Shown piece after piece: positions 25,924 through 35,837 of a stretch of DNA of 64,000 bases. Made by a program: the position numbers and the translations under genes. The stretch spans positions 62,001-126,000 of the forward strand of contig JBBSFH010000003.1 in assembly GCA_038238915.1 (NCBI GenBank). The letters run 5' to 3'. A model generated the notes under the pieces. The model was not told the origin of the DNA, ran no database searches, and saw nothing but the letters and a program-made list of their open reading frames with translations. Origin of the DNA: JAVVHE01 sp038238915 (lineage in GTDB: Bacteria; Pseudomonadota; Alphaproteobacteria; Sphingomonadales; Sphingomonadaceae). Position 1 is the stretch's first letter; the number at the start of each line of letters is the position of its first letter.

Positions 25924-28328
25924 CGGCCGGCGGGCTCCAGCGTGACCGTAGTCGCCTGCGCGAGATCGGGGAGCGTGAAGCGCAGCGTCGCGCTCGGCGT
26001 GTCGACCGTGGCGGCAAGCACGCGGCCGTTGACACGAACGCGCGGTGCGGACGCCTGCCAACCGTGGATCACGATATCGAAGCCGCCCCACCACGGCCGG
26101 AACTGTCCCTCGCGCGCGGCAAACGCGAGGGTGGTGGCGTCGCAGTGGATCGTCTGGCGCAGATAGTCGCCGCGCCGATATCCGTAACTCACCCCATCAT
26201 CGACGTAGAGCGCACCCGCGCAGTCCGGCCCCGGATAGACCGCGAGTTCGAGATTGCCCTTGGGCGCTTCCGCCGTGCTTTGCACCAGCGGCTGGCGCGG
26301 CAGGATCGCTCCGGGGCGGACGAAGACCGGGAGCCGGTCGAGGCGCGGGGTTTCGACGACTTCGGCGGAGGCGACACGCGCACCGGTCCAGTAATCATAC
26401 CAGCCGGTCCCGGGCAGCGCGATCTTGTATGGTGCGGGCGATTCCCAGGTGGCGGGCGGAGCGACCAGCAGGTCCGCGCCGAGCAGGAACTGCGCCTCGG
26501 TATCGCCCAGATGATCGCCCTTGCCGACCACTGCCGGGTATTCGAGGAACACCGGCCGCATGATCGGCAATCCGGTGCGGCTGTTCTCCTCGGCGAGCGC
26601 GTAGAGATACGGCATCAGCCGATAGCGTTCCTCGATATAGCGCCGCCGGATCGCTTCGTGCTCGGGGCCATGGACCCACACTTCCTGCGCGGGTTTGTCC
26701 TTCTGGTAGTGATCGCGAAAGATCGGGTTGAACGCGCCCACCTCGATCCAGCGCGTGAGCAGATCGGGCGAGGGGGCATCGCCCGCGAAACCGCCGATAT
26801 CGTCGCCTGCATAGGCGAACCCGCTGAGGCCGAGGCTGACGAGCTGCGTGGTGGACAGGCTCAGATGCGCCCAGGTGGAGAGATTATCCCCCGTCCAGGT
26901 CGCGGCGTAGCGCTGCCCGCCCGCATAGGACGCGCGCGTCATCACGAACGGCCGCCGATCGGGCGCGAGCTTGAGCGCGCCCTCGAACGTCGCACGCGTG
27001 TTCAGCATCCCGTAGACATTGTGCATCTCGGCATGGCTGGCGGTGCGCGGCGCAAAGCCGGGCTCCTCGATCCGGTGCTGGACGTCGAGCGGCATCGTCT
27101 TGGTGGGGGTGAGGAAGATCGCGGGCTCGTTCATGTCGTTCCAGAAGCCCGCAATGCCCATTTTGACGAAATTCGCATAGTTGCGTCCCCACCAGTCGCG
27201 CGCGGTGGCGCGGCTGAAATCGGGAAACACGGAAGCGCCGGGCCAGACGGGGCCGACATAGGGCTGGCCGTCCGCACGCTTGAGGAAGATGCCTGCCGCC
27301 ATGCCGCTGTCGTAGGGCGCGTAGCCTTCGCCGGGCGCGGCGGCGACGTGGAGATCGGTGATCGCGACGATCCGGATGCCCTGTTCGCCGGTGCGCCGCA
27401 CGAGGCCGGCCAGATCGGAGAAGGCTTTGGTGTTGATCGTGAAAGGCCGGTTGCGGTCCTGATAATCGATGTCCAACCACAGTACGTCGGCGGGAATGCG
27501 GTCGGCGCGCAGGCGATCGGCGATCCCCTGGGCTTCGTCTTGCGTCATGTAGCTCCAGTGCGACTGCTGGAAGCCGAGCGACCAGAGCGGCGCGAGCGGG
27601 GGTTTGCCGGTCAGCCAGGCATAGTCCTGAACGATGGCCTTGGGGCCAGAGCCGACGATGATATAATAATCGATCGCGCCGCCTTCGGAGCCGATCGTGA
27701 AAACATCGCGCTCGGTCTTGCCGAAATCGAATGTCTGACGCCACGTGTTATCGACGAACAGGCCGAAGCTGTGGCCGCTGTTATCGAGCCCGATGACGAA
27801 CGGCACGGTCTTGTACACCGGATCGGTGGCAGTGCCGTATCCGAACGCATCTGTATTCCAGAACAGATAGGAGCCGCCTCGCCGATCGAGCGGGCCGGTC
27901 TTGTCGCCTAGCCCGAAATAGTGCGCGTCCTGCGGCATCGCCTTGCGCAGGCGGAAGCCACCGTGGTCGAACGTTAGCGATTGGCCGGGCGCGTCGGCGA
28001 GGACCGTGCGTCCCGATGCATCGGTGACGCTCAGCGCAAGCGTCGCCAGGTCCACCCGGACCGCGAGCGCGGCGGTGCGCACATGGGCAATCCCGCCCGC
28101 CTCACGGATGTCGAGCGGTGCATGGGTGGCACGCACCTCGGGCGACACCGCCCATGAAGCATCCTCGGGCAGCGTCGGGCGGCCGATGCGCACGCGCAAA
28201 ATATCCGTGCGCAGTGCGCTCAGTTCAATGCGCACGCCGTCATGCTCGGCCACATAGCGATCGGCGACGCGGGCCGATGCGCCGCCTGAGGCGATCAGCA
28301 GCGCAAAGAGCAGGAAGAGCCCGCGCAC
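25920..28328 (-). CDS. Secreted glycoside hydrolase family 31 (alpha-glucosidase/alpha-xylosidase)
   Basis: An 802-residue enzyme with a signal peptide (LFLLFALLIASGGASA). The N-terminal beta-sandwich covers about residues 25-240 and the catalytic barrel about 245-600. D398 in GFWNDMNEP is the GH31 nucleophile and D481 in TWTGDNLSTW is the acid/base. C-terminal beta domains follow. GH31 removes terminal alpha-linked glucose or xylose; the GH3 and GH43 partners leave both starch-like and xyloglucan-like substrates possible. The start is GTG at 28328, 7 bases after the GH3 stop, so it is co-transcribed. Confidence 0.93.
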   Translation of the reverse strand: MRGLFLLFALLIASGGASARVADRYVAEHDGVRIELSALRTDILRVRIGRPTLPEDASWAVSPEVRATHAPLDIREAGGIAHVRTAALAVRVDLATLALSVTDASGRTVLADAPGQSLTFDHGGFRLRKAMPQDAHYFGLGDKTGPLDRRGGSYLFWNTDAFGYGTATDPVYKTVPFVIGLDNSGHSFGLFVDNTWRQTFDFGKTERDVFTIGSEGGAIDYYIIVGSGPKAIVQDYAWLTGKPPLAPLWSLGFQQSHWSYMTQDEAQGIADRLRADRIPADVLWLDIDYQDRNRPFTINTKAFSDLAGLVRRTGEQGIRIVAITDLHVAAAPGEGYAPYDSGMAAGIFLKRADGQPYVGPVWPGASVFPDFSRATARDWWGRNYANFVKMGIAGFWNDMNEPAIFLTPTKTMPLDVQHRIEEPGFAPRTASHAEMHNVYGMLNTRATFEGALKLAPDRRPFVMTRASYAGGQRYAATWTGDNLSTWAHLSLSTTQLVSLGLSGFAYAGDDIGGFAGDAPSPDLLTRWIEVGAFNPIFRDHYQKDKPAQEVWVHGPEHEAIRRRYIEERYRLMPYLYALAEENSRTGLPIMRPVFLEYPAVVGKGDHLGDTEAQFLLGADLLVAPPATWESPAPYKIALPGTGWYDYWTGARVASAEVVETPRLDRLPVFVRPGAILPRQPLVQSTAEAPKGNLELAVYPGPDCAGALYVDDGVSYGYRRGDYLRQTIHCDATTLAFAAREGQFRPWWGGFDIVIHGWQASAPRVRVNGRVLAATVDTPSATLRFTLPDLAQATTVTLEPAGR

Positions 28329-28335
28329 TGGCCGC

Positions 28336-30600
28336 TCAGATCAGTGTGAAGCTGGCGGGCGTGCCAGCGGCGGAGGAGGGGGCGATCCAGACATCGAACA
28401 TACCCGGCTCGGCATAGCGGTGGAAATCGGGATGAACAAAGCCAAGATCGGCCTCGCCCAGCTCAAACGCCACCGTCGCCGAGTGGCCGGGCGCGAGATC
28501 GAGGTGCCGGATGCCCTTCAGCGCACGCACCGGCTGCGTCAGTGTGGCGACGCGCTGGTGGATATAGAGCTGCGCCACCTCGTGCGCAGCGCGCTGGCCC
28601 CGGTTGGCGACCTCTGCTTCGATACGGATCGTGCCGCCGCGCCGGAGCGTGGGCGAGGCCGTGCGCGTTAGCGCATAGTCGATCACGCCGTAGGTGAGCC
28701 CGTGCCCGAAGGGATAGAGCGCCGCATTCGTCACCTCGCGGTAGCGCGCCTTGTAAGCGTGATCGTCGGTCAGTTGCGGGCGGCCGGTGTTGCGGTGGTT
28801 GTAGTAGAATGGCTCCTGCCCCGACGCCTGCGGGAAGCTGACGGGGAGGCGGCCGCGCGGGGCGGAAGCGCCGAACAGGATGTCGGCGACCGCGTTGCCG
28901 GTCTCCGAACCCAGGAACCAGGTGGCCAGAATCGCCGGCGCGGCGCGCACCGCGCCCGTGAGCGCCAGCGCGCGGCCGTGGCGCAGCACGATCACGACGG
29001 GCTTGCCCGTGGCCGCCACCGCCTCGGCGAGTGCCAGTTGCGGCGCGGGCACATCGATCTCGACACGCGCCTGCGCCTCGCCCGACATGCCGCCGTTTTC
29101 CCCCACCACCAGCACGACCACATCGGCAGCGCGCGCGGCCGCGACCGCAGCATCGATGCCGCCAGGGAGCGGGGCCTCGTAATCCGAGCCGCGTACCACG
29201 GTCAGCGCCGTGCCCGGGCCAAGCGCAGCGCGAATGCCCTCCTCGATCGTCACGTGGTGCGGCACATCCGGGAATACCGCCCATGGTCCCGGCAGATCGC
29301 CGCGGTCCGAGACCGCAGGGCCAATCAGCGCAACCCGCTGACCCTTGCGCAGCGGCAGAAGTCCACCCTCGTTCTTCAGCAGCACGATCGAGCCCCGCGC
29401 GGCCTCGCGCGCGAGCGCCACCGTCTCGGGGCGGCGCACATCGGCCGCCGCGCGCGTGGGATCGAGCGAGCGGTAGGGATTATCGAAAAGGCCGAGCGCG
29501 CGCTTGACGCCGAGCACGCGCCGCACCGCGCGATCGACGACCGCCATCGGCACGCGGCCCTCGCGCACCAGTGCGGGCAAATGCTTGTAGTAAAGCCCGC
29601 TTTGCATCGAAATATCGCAGCCTGCCGTGATCGATTTGACCACCGCGTCCGGCCCGTCGGCAGCGTATCCATGCAGGATCAGCTCCTCCTCGCCGGTATA
29701 ATCCGAGACGACCAGACCCTCGAACCCCCATTCGCCGCGCAGGATATCGGTCAGCAGGTAATGATTGCCAGTCGAAGGCACGCCCGCGATGTCATTGAAG
29801 CTCGCCATCGTTGAAAGTGCGCCCACGTCGAACGCTGCCTTGAAGGGGGGCAAGTGGGTTTCACGCAGCGTAGTCTCGGGAATATCGGCGGTGTTATACT
29901 CCATGCCGCCCTGCACCGCGCCATAAGCGGCGAAATGCTTGGGACACGCCATCATTCGCGTGGGATCGCGCAGGTTCGGCCCCTGGAACCCCCGCACGCG
30001 AGCGCGCGCAAACTGCTCGCCGAGCCAAGTGTCCTCACCCGATCCCTCCGCCACCCGCCCCCAGCGTTGATCGCGCGCAACATCGACCATCGGTGCGAAG
30101 GTCCAGTGGATTCCGAGCGCGGTGGCTTCCAGCGCCGCCGCGCGCGACGTGCGTTCTGCCAAGGCCGGATCGAAGCTCGCCGCTTCACCGAGCGGGATCG
30201 GGAAGATCGTCTTCATTCCGTGGATAACGTCGCCCGCGAAGATCAGCGGAATTTTCATGCGCGTCCCTTCCACCGCCACACGCTGGAGTTCGCGGCCAAC
30301 CGCAACGCCGCTGCCGTTGAACACGCCCGTCATCTCGCCGCGCGCGATACGAGCCTTCAGCTCGGTCAGCCCCTGCGCCGCCGCTGCCGGGTTCACCTGC
30401 GCGCCGTCGTTGCGGACGGGATCGCTGTAGATACTCAGCTGGCCCGCCTTCTCCGCGATCGTCATGCGCGCGATCAGATCGTCGAGGAACCGGTCCGCGA
30501 TCCGCGCTGGCTTGGCGAAGGCGGGGGTCACCGCCGCCGCGATCGCCGCCGCCGAGGCGCTCTTGAGGAGCAAGCGCCGCGATAATCCCATGCCCGTCAT
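28336..30600 (-). CDS. bglX: Secreted glycoside hydrolase family 3 beta-glucosidase/xylosidase
   Basis: A 754-residue enzyme. The N-terminus has SRRLLLKSASAAAIAAAV ahead of AFAK, which resembles a Tat signal, although the exact SRRxFLK pattern is loose. The family's KH pair is at 221-222 (CPKHFAAYG) and the nucleophile is D300 in VVSDYTG. A second sandwich domain and a C-terminal FN3-like domain complete the usual BglX layout. It would release terminal beta-linked glucose or xylose, probably in the periplasm. The ATG at 30600 has AGAGAGGCG upstream. It is the first intact gene of the GH operon, directly downstream of a decayed glycoamylase-like gene. Confidence 0.93.
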   Translation of the reverse strand: MTGMGLSRRLLLKSASAAAIAAAVTPAFAKPARIADRFLDDLIARMTIAEKAGQLSIYSDPVRNDGAQVNPAAAAQGLTELKARIARGEMTGVFNGSGVAVGRELQRVAVEGTRMKIPLIFAGDVIHGMKTIFPIPLGEAASFDPALAERTSRAAALEATALGIHWTFAPMVDVARDQRWGRVAEGSGEDTWLGEQFARARVRGFQGPNLRDPTRMMACPKHFAAYGAVQGGMEYNTADIPETTLRETHLPPFKAAFDVGALSTMASFNDIAGVPSTGNHYLLTDILRGEWGFEGLVVSDYTGEEELILHGYAADGPDAVVKSITAGCDISMQSGLYYKHLPALVREGRVPMAVVDRAVRRVLGVKRALGLFDNPYRSLDPTRAAADVRRPETVALAREAARGSIVLLKNEGGLLPLRKGQRVALIGPAVSDRGDLPGPWAVFPDVPHHVTIEEGIRAALGPGTALTVVRGSDYEAPLPGGIDAAVAAARAADVVVLVVGENGGMSGEAQARVEIDVPAPQLALAEAVAATGKPVVIVLRHGRALALTGAVRAAPAILATWFLGSETGNAVADILFGASAPRGRLPVSFPQASGQEPFYYNHRNTGRPQLTDDHAYKARYREVTNAALYPFGHGLTYGVIDYALTRTASPTLRRGGTIRIEAEVANRGQRAAHEVAQLYIHQRVATLTQPVRALKGIRHLDLAPGHSATVAFELGEADLGFVHPDFHRYAEPGMFDVWIAPSSAAGTPASFTLI

Positions 30601-30722
30601 GCTTGCGCCTCTCTGTGGGTGTCGTTCAGCCAGTCGCCTGCGGCACCAACGCGTTCAAAACCCGCCTTGCGCAAGCCACACCTTGCGATTGGGCCGGTTA
30701 ACTTGCTCCGACAGAACAGGCC

Positions 30723-30991
30723 TCACACCAAGCCGCTGCGGTAATTGTCCAGCATCAACAGGATCGGGCCCTGATCGATCCCCGGATACGCATCCGCCAC
30801 TTATCCTGCACATGGAGTGCACCCTGCCGTCGTGCGGGCGGGCGGTAACGGGGACGCGGGGGTTGAACGCATCGGTGAAGCCATAGCGGCCGTATCTCAT
30901 CGCCATAACGCGCGCGCAGGCTGTGGATTAGCCGCACGCGGATTTCGGGCATGACGGCGATCGAGGCGATACCCGCCGTGGGATCGCGGCC
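30723..30991 (-). pseudogene. 3'-terminal remnant of a glycoamylase-like (PF10091-type) gene
   Basis: Reading the minus strand, three fragments of one protein end appear in three frames. First comes AGIASIAVMPEI...RARYGDEI, then RYGRYGFTDAFNP, then ADAYPGIDQGPILLMLDNYR followed by SGLV and a stop at 30723. The order matches the C-terminus of glycoamylase-like proteins found in polysaccharide loci. The first shift fits a two-base loss near 30890. An in-frame TAA sits just before the second-shift fragment and another upstream of the first. No upstream part remains, since the glgX stop is at 31009. The gene is therefore dead and truncated. It probably once headed the adjacent GH operon. Confidence 0.8.
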
Positions 30992-31008
30992 TTAATGGGG
31001 CGGCGCGG

Positions 31009-33066
31009 CTATGAAGCTTTTGGCACGAGTGTCGCCCGTTCGGCGAAAAGCATTACCGATCGCGGGGCAACTGCGATCTCACTCCCGGACAACCGACGCG
31101 CGGCCAGATCCGCAGCACTGTCCACAACCAGCTGCCACTGGCGATCTTGAGCTGGTTCGGGAAGCCGGAACGCGCGCGGGTTTGCGCCGCGGTGGATGAG
31201 GAGCGCGACGCGGTCGCCGCTTTCGCCCAGCAGCATCACCAGCGAACCCCCGTCCGCCGCGTCCCAGTCCGCAGGGAGCAGCGGTGAACCCTCGGGCGAG
31301 AGCCACTCCACATGCGGGAGCCAATCCTCGGTGCGATCGCCGGTCAAGCCGAGATCGCCGCGAACCAGTGGCGTGTTTCGCCGCGCCTCGGTCAGCGTGG
31401 CAACAAAGCGTATCAGCGATTGATCGGCGTTGTCCCAGTCGAGCCAGCTGAGTTCATTGTCCTGCGCGTAGCAATTATTGTTGCCATGCGCGCTTTGTCC
31501 GAGTTCGGCCCCCATCGAAATCATCGGCGTGCCACGCGCGAGGATCAGCGTTGCGAGCAACGCGCGCTGATCGCGGCGGCGCGCGGACAGAACTTGCAGA
31601 TCGTCAGACGGACCCTCGTGGCCGTTGTTCCAGCTATGGTTGTTATTGCTACCGTCCCGGTTCGCCTCGCCATTCGCCGCGTTTCGTTTTACCGAATAGC
31701 TCACCAGATCGGCCAGCGTGAAGCCGTCGTGCGCGGTCACGAAGTTGATGCCGCGCGATGCCGGACGCTTGGCGAACACGTCCGCCGATCCCGCGAGGCG
31801 GGTGGCGAGCGCCCCCAGATACCCTTGGTCGCCGCGCCAGAAGCGGCGCACGTCATCGCGAAAGCGATCGTTCCATTCGCCCCACGCAGCAGGGAAGCGG
31901 CCCAATTGGTAACCCCCCAGCCCGATGTCCCACGGCTCGGCGATGAGCTTCAGGCCAGCGAGTTCGGGGTCTTGCTGGATTGCCGCGAGAAGCGGCGCGT
32001 GCGCATCGAAGCCATCGGCGCGGCGCGCGAGGCTGGTTGCAAGATCGAAACGGAAGCCATGCACGCCCGCGTGCCGTACCCACGCGCGCATCGCATCCAT
32101 CGCCAGACGCACGACCGGGGCGCGATCGAGCGCGAGCGTGTTTCCGCAGCCGCTATCGTCAGCGTAGAAGCGCGGGTCATCCGCGCGAAGGCGGTAATAG
32201 CTGGCATTGTCGAGGCCGCGAAGCGACAGCGTCGGGCCGAGCTCGTCGCCCTCGCCGGTGTGATTGAGCACGACATCGACGATCGTCTCGATCCCGGCGC
32301 TGGCAAGTTCGGCGATCGTCAGCCGGATCTCGTCCCAGCCACCCGGTGCGAGCCGAGGATCGGGTGCCGAAAATGCGACGGGATTATATCCCCAGTAATT
32401 TTCGAGGCCCGCCGCCAAAAGATGGCGCTCCTCGATCCACGCGGCGAGCGGCATCAGCTCGACCGTGGTTATGCCGAGCTTGACCAGATGCTCGATCGCG
32501 GCGGGATGGCGCAGGCCCGCGAACGTGCCGCGCACCGCCGCGGGCACGTGCGGATGCCGCCTGGTGAAGCTGCGCACATGCAGTTCGTACAGGATCGTAT
32601 CGCTCCAGCGCGTCAGCGGCGCGTGGATGCGCGATCCGGGCGATGCGGTGACGATCCCCTTGGGCATGAAGGGCGCGCTGTCGGTCGAGTCGAGCTGCAG
32701 ATCGTCTGTCCCGGCGGGGTAGGCGAACATCGATGGGTGCAGGCGGAACTGCCGATCGAGCAGTCGCGCGTGCGGATCGACCAGGAGTTTCGCCGCGTTG
32801 AAGCGGTGGCCTTGCGTGGGAGCGAAGTCCCCGTGCGCCCGGAGCCCGTAGCGGGTGCCGATTTGCAGGCCTTCGACGTGGCCGTGAAAGATGTCCCCGG
32901 TCCGTTCGGGAAGCCGCAATCGTTCAATTTCCTTCTGCCCCGAGGCATCGAACAGGCAGAGATCGATCGCGGCCGCATGCGCCGAGAAGATGGCGACGTT
33001 CGCGCCGCGCGCATCGACCGTTACGCCAAGCGGCCCGGGCGATCCTTCGCCGAGCCGCTTGCTCAA
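31009..33066 (-). CDS. glgX: Glycogen debranching enzyme GlgX
   Basis: A 685-residue GH13 enzyme that removes short alpha-1,6 branches left by phosphorylase. A CBM48 domain lies at the N-terminus (ANVAIFSAHA...LCLFD). The barrel regions DVVLNHTGEG, FRFDLA (nucleophile Asp), LIAEPWD (acid/base Glu) and FVTAHDGF (third Asp) are all present. The start is TTG at 33066, overlapping the glgA stop as TTGA, so translation is coupled. It is the last gene of the five-gene glycogen operon. Confidence 0.95.
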   Translation of the reverse strand: MSKRLGEGSPGPLGVTVDARGANVAIFSAHAAAIDLCLFDASGQKEIERLRLPERTGDIFHGHVEGLQIGTRYGLRAHGDFAPTQGHRFNAAKLLVDPHARLLDRQFRLHPSMFAYPAGTDDLQLDSTDSAPFMPKGIVTASPGSRIHAPLTRWSDTILYELHVRSFTRRHPHVPAAVRGTFAGLRHPAAIEHLVKLGITTVELMPLAAWIEERHLLAAGLENYWGYNPVAFSAPDPRLAPGGWDEIRLTIAELASAGIETIVDVVLNHTGEGDELGPTLSLRGLDNASYYRLRADDPRFYADDSGCGNTLALDRAPVVRLAMDAMRAWVRHAGVHGFRFDLATSLARRADGFDAHAPLLAAIQQDPELAGLKLIAEPWDIGLGGYQLGRFPAAWGEWNDRFRDDVRRFWRGDQGYLGALATRLAGSADVFAKRPASRGINFVTAHDGFTLADLVSYSVKRNAANGEANRDGSNNNHSWNNGHEGPSDDLQVLSARRRDQRALLATLILARGTPMISMGAELGQSAHGNNNCYAQDNELSWLDWDNADQSLIRFVATLTEARRNTPLVRGDLGLTGDRTEDWLPHVEWLSPEGSPLLPADWDAADGGSLVMLLGESGDRVALLIHRGANPRAFRLPEPAQDRQWQLVVDSAADLAARRLSGSEIAVAPRSVMLFAERATLVPKAS

Positions 33067-34526
33067 GCCCTGCCGCCGTTCCCTGCCAGCAGCTCACGGT
33101 AGAGCGCGGCGTATTCGCGGACGGGGGCCGCCCACGACACATCGGTCGCCATGCCGTTGCGCTGGATTTGCGCCCACAGTTCGGGCTGGCGATACAGCCG
33201 CGTCGTGCGCCGGATCGCGCTTTCGAGCATCGCTTCGTTGATCGGGGAAAACTGGACGCCAGTCGCCACGCCCGATGCGATTCCGACCGGATTGGCGTCG
33301 ATGACCGTGTCGGCAAGACCGCCCACGCGCGCGACCAGCGGCACCGCGCCGTAGCGCAGCGCGCAGAGTTGCGTGAGGCCGCACGGCTCGAAGCGGGATG
33401 GCACGATCAACGCGTCCGAGCCCGCCTGGATGAGGTGCGCCAGCGCCTCATCGTAACCGATGACGCAGCCGATCCGGCCCGGATGCGCGAGCGCTACCTC
33501 ACGATAGGCCTGTTCGAGCGCGGCGTCGCCAGCACCGAGCAGGACCAGCTGCGCGCCTTCCTGGAGAAGCACCGGGATCGCGGTCAGCAGCAGATCGAGG
33601 CCCTTCTGCCAGCCGAGCCGCGAGATGACGCCGAACAGGGGTGAGGTCTGGTCTGGCTCTAGTTCGAACCGTGCCTGCAGCGCGCGCTTGTTCGCGGTCC
33701 GATCGTCGATTGTCGCCGCATCGTAGCGGACAGGAATGAGCGTGTCGGTCGCGGGGTTCCAGACGGACGTGTCGATACCGTTCAGGATCCCCTTCAGAAC
33801 GTCGGCCCGTCCCCGCAGCAGGCCTTCGAGGCCCATTCCGGACTCGCTCGAACAGATTTCACTCGCGTAGGTCGGCGAGACGGTGGTGATCCGGTCGGCA
33901 AGGCGGATGCCCGACTTCAGATAGCCGATCTGGCCGTGATATTCGATGCCATCCACGTCGAACGCGGCGTCCGGAAAGCCAAGCTCGTCCAAAAGCGCGG
34001 CCGGAAACGTACCCTGGAAGGCGAGATTGTGGATGGTGAACACCGTCGGCGGGCGCGGCCGGTCACCATAGGCGAGATAGGCGGGGACGAGGCCCGCCTG
34101 CCAATCATGGCAATGCACGAGCGCGGGTTCGAACGTGGCGATGAGCCCCTGGCCGATGGCCGCGCCAACACGCGCGAGGGCTGCAAACCGGATCGGATTG
34201 TCCGGCCAGTCCTTGCCGTTCGGAGCGAGATAGGGGTTGCCCGGTCTGGCGAAGAGATGCGGCGCATCGAGCACGAACACCCCGAGTTCGCCCGCTTGAG
34301 CGGCGATCAGCCGGGCCGGTCGCCCGAACAGATCGGGAAAGCGGTGCAACAGATCGCCGGTTTTTAATGCGGCAAGCACCGCTGGATATCCCGGGATTAG
34401 CGTGCGAACGGCGAAGCCCTCGCGGGCTAGGGCTCCCGGCAGCGCGCCGACGACGTCCGCGAGACCACCGGTCTTGATCAGCGGGTAGATTTCGGACGCG
34501 ACCGAGAGGATCGGTGTCCGGCTCAT
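33063..34526 (-). CDS. glgA: Glycogen synthase GlgA
   Basis: A 487-residue GT5 glycosyltransferase that extends alpha-1,4-glucan from ADP-glucose. The N-terminal KTGGLADVVGALP holds the ADP-glucose-binding KxGGL motif. HCHDWQAGLVPAYL and the C-terminal SRFEPCGLTQLCALRYG with the conserved acidic residue are present. The ATG at 34526 overlaps the glgC stop (ATGA). Length and motifs are normal. Confidence 0.97.
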   Translation of the reverse strand: MSRTPILSVASEIYPLIKTGGLADVVGALPGALAREGFAVRTLIPGYPAVLAALKTGDLLHRFPDLFGRPARLIAAQAGELGVFVLDAPHLFARPGNPYLAPNGKDWPDNPIRFAALARVGAAIGQGLIATFEPALVHCHDWQAGLVPAYLAYGDRPRPPTVFTIHNLAFQGTFPAALLDELGFPDAAFDVDGIEYHGQIGYLKSGIRLADRITTVSPTYASEICSSESGMGLEGLLRGRADVLKGILNGIDTSVWNPATDTLIPVRYDAATIDDRTANKRALQARFELEPDQTSPLFGVISRLGWQKGLDLLLTAIPVLLQEGAQLVLLGAGDAALEQAYREVALAHPGRIGCVIGYDEALAHLIQAGSDALIVPSRFEPCGLTQLCALRYGAVPLVARVGGLADTVIDANPVGIASGVATGVQFSPINEAMLESAIRRTTRLYRQPELWAQIQRNGMATDVSWAAPVREYAALYRELLAGNGGRA

Positions 34527-35788
34527 CCTTCCAGACGCTCGATCATCTCCGCCGTGATCAGGCAGACGCCCGACGCGGTCCGACGAAACCGCTGGGCATC
34601 GAGTTCGGGATCCTCCCCGACAGCGAGACCGTCCGGGATATGGACACCTCTGTCGACGATCACGTTGGTGAGACGCGCACCGCGCCCGATGTTCACCCGC
34701 GGAAGAATGACCGCGCGATCGACTGCCGTAAACGAGTGAACCCGAACGCCAGTGAAGAGAAGACTGTTGGTGACGCGGCCGCCGGACACGATGCAATCGC
34801 CCGAAACGAGCGAGGAGACCGCCTCTCCTCTGCGTGTGTCGATGTCGTGGACGAATTTTGCCGGCGCAGTCATTTCCGAATAGGTCCAGATCGGCCAGTC
34901 GTGATCGTAGATGTCGAGGTCCGGCGTGATGCTGGTGAGGTCGATATTGGCCTGGAAGTACGCGTCGAGCGTGCCAACGTCGCGCCAGTATGGAGCAGCC
35001 GCAGTCGGCGCGGCGGACAGGCCGCAGAACTGATGCGCAAAAACGCGTCCTCTTTGAACGAGCCTCGGGATGATATCTTTCCCGAAGTCATGGCTGGACG
35101 CCGGGTCCGCCGCATCCTCGCGCAAAATCTCGAACAGGCGCTTGGCCTCGAAAACGTAGATACCCATGCTCGCCAGCGACTTGTCCGGCTTGTCGGGCAT
35201 TGCCGGGGGATCGGCAGGCTTCTCGTAGAATTCGATGATGCGGTCCGACTGGTCGACGTGCATCACGCCAAAGCCTGACGCCTCCTCGCGCGGGACTTCG
35301 ATGCAGCCCACCGTCACCTCGGCGTTTTTGTCCACATGCTGGCTGAGCATCAGCTCATAGTCCATCTTGTAGACGTGATCGCCCGCGAGAATCAGGATGA
35401 AGTGCGGCGCGTAACTCTCGATAATATCGATGTTTTGATAAACGGCGTCCGCAGTGCCGAGGTACCACATCGTCTCCGACACGCGCTGGCTCGCGGGCAG
35501 AATATCGAAGCTCTCGTTGCGTTCGGAGCGGAAGAAGCTCCACCCGCGCTGAAGGTGTCGGATGAGGCTGTGCGCCTTATACTGCGTGGCGACCGCGATG
35601 CGCCGGATGCCCGAATTCAGTGCGTTCGAAAGCGCGAAATCGATGATCCTGGTCTTACCTCCGAAATAGACGGCGGGTTTGGCGCGCCTGTCCGTCAGCT
35701 CCATCAGCCGACTGCCGCGCCCTCCGGCGAGCACATAGGCCATGGTGTGACGCGCATAGGGGCCGTGAGGGTGGATGACATCCGCCAT
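34523..35788 (-). CDS. glgC: Glucose-1-phosphate adenylyltransferase GlgC
   Basis: A 421-residue enzyme that makes ADP-glucose, the committed and normally allosterically controlled step of glycogen synthesis. The nucleotidyltransferase signature LAGGRGSRL is near the N-terminus. ILAGDHVYKMDYE and FYEKPADPP follow, and a C-terminal left-handed beta-helix ends the protein. The ATG at 35788 has GGCGGAAAGA upstream and gives the family length; a longer frame adds 11 unlikely residues. It follows glgB after 49 bases, the only real gap inside the operon. Confidence 0.97.
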   Translation of the reverse strand: MADVIHPHGPYARHTMAYVLAGGRGSRLMELTDRRAKPAVYFGGKTRIIDFALSNALNSGIRRIAVATQYKAHSLIRHLQRGWSFFRSERNESFDILPASQRVSETMWYLGTADAVYQNIDIIESYAPHFILILAGDHVYKMDYELMLSQHVDKNAEVTVGCIEVPREEASGFGVMHVDQSDRIIEFYEKPADPPAMPDKPDKSLASMGIYVFEAKRLFEILREDAADPASSHDFGKDIIPRLVQRGRVFAHQFCGLSAAPTAAAPYWRDVGTLDAYFQANIDLTSITPDLDIYDHDWPIWTYSEMTAPAKFVHDIDTRRGEAVSSLVSGDCIVSGGRVTNSLLFTGVRVHSFTAVDRAVILPRVNIGRGARLTNVIVDRGVHIPDGLAVGEDPELDAQRFRRTASGVCLITAEMIERLEG

Positions 35789-35837
35789 GATCGATCTTTC
35801 CGCCGATGAGTAACCAAGCACATCCTAGCGACAATTC

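Noticed and set aside
26064..27911. Long plus-strand open frame opposite GH31
   Set aside because: GH31 has a signal peptide and all catalytic motifs on the minus strand; the antisense frame has none and is a composition effect.
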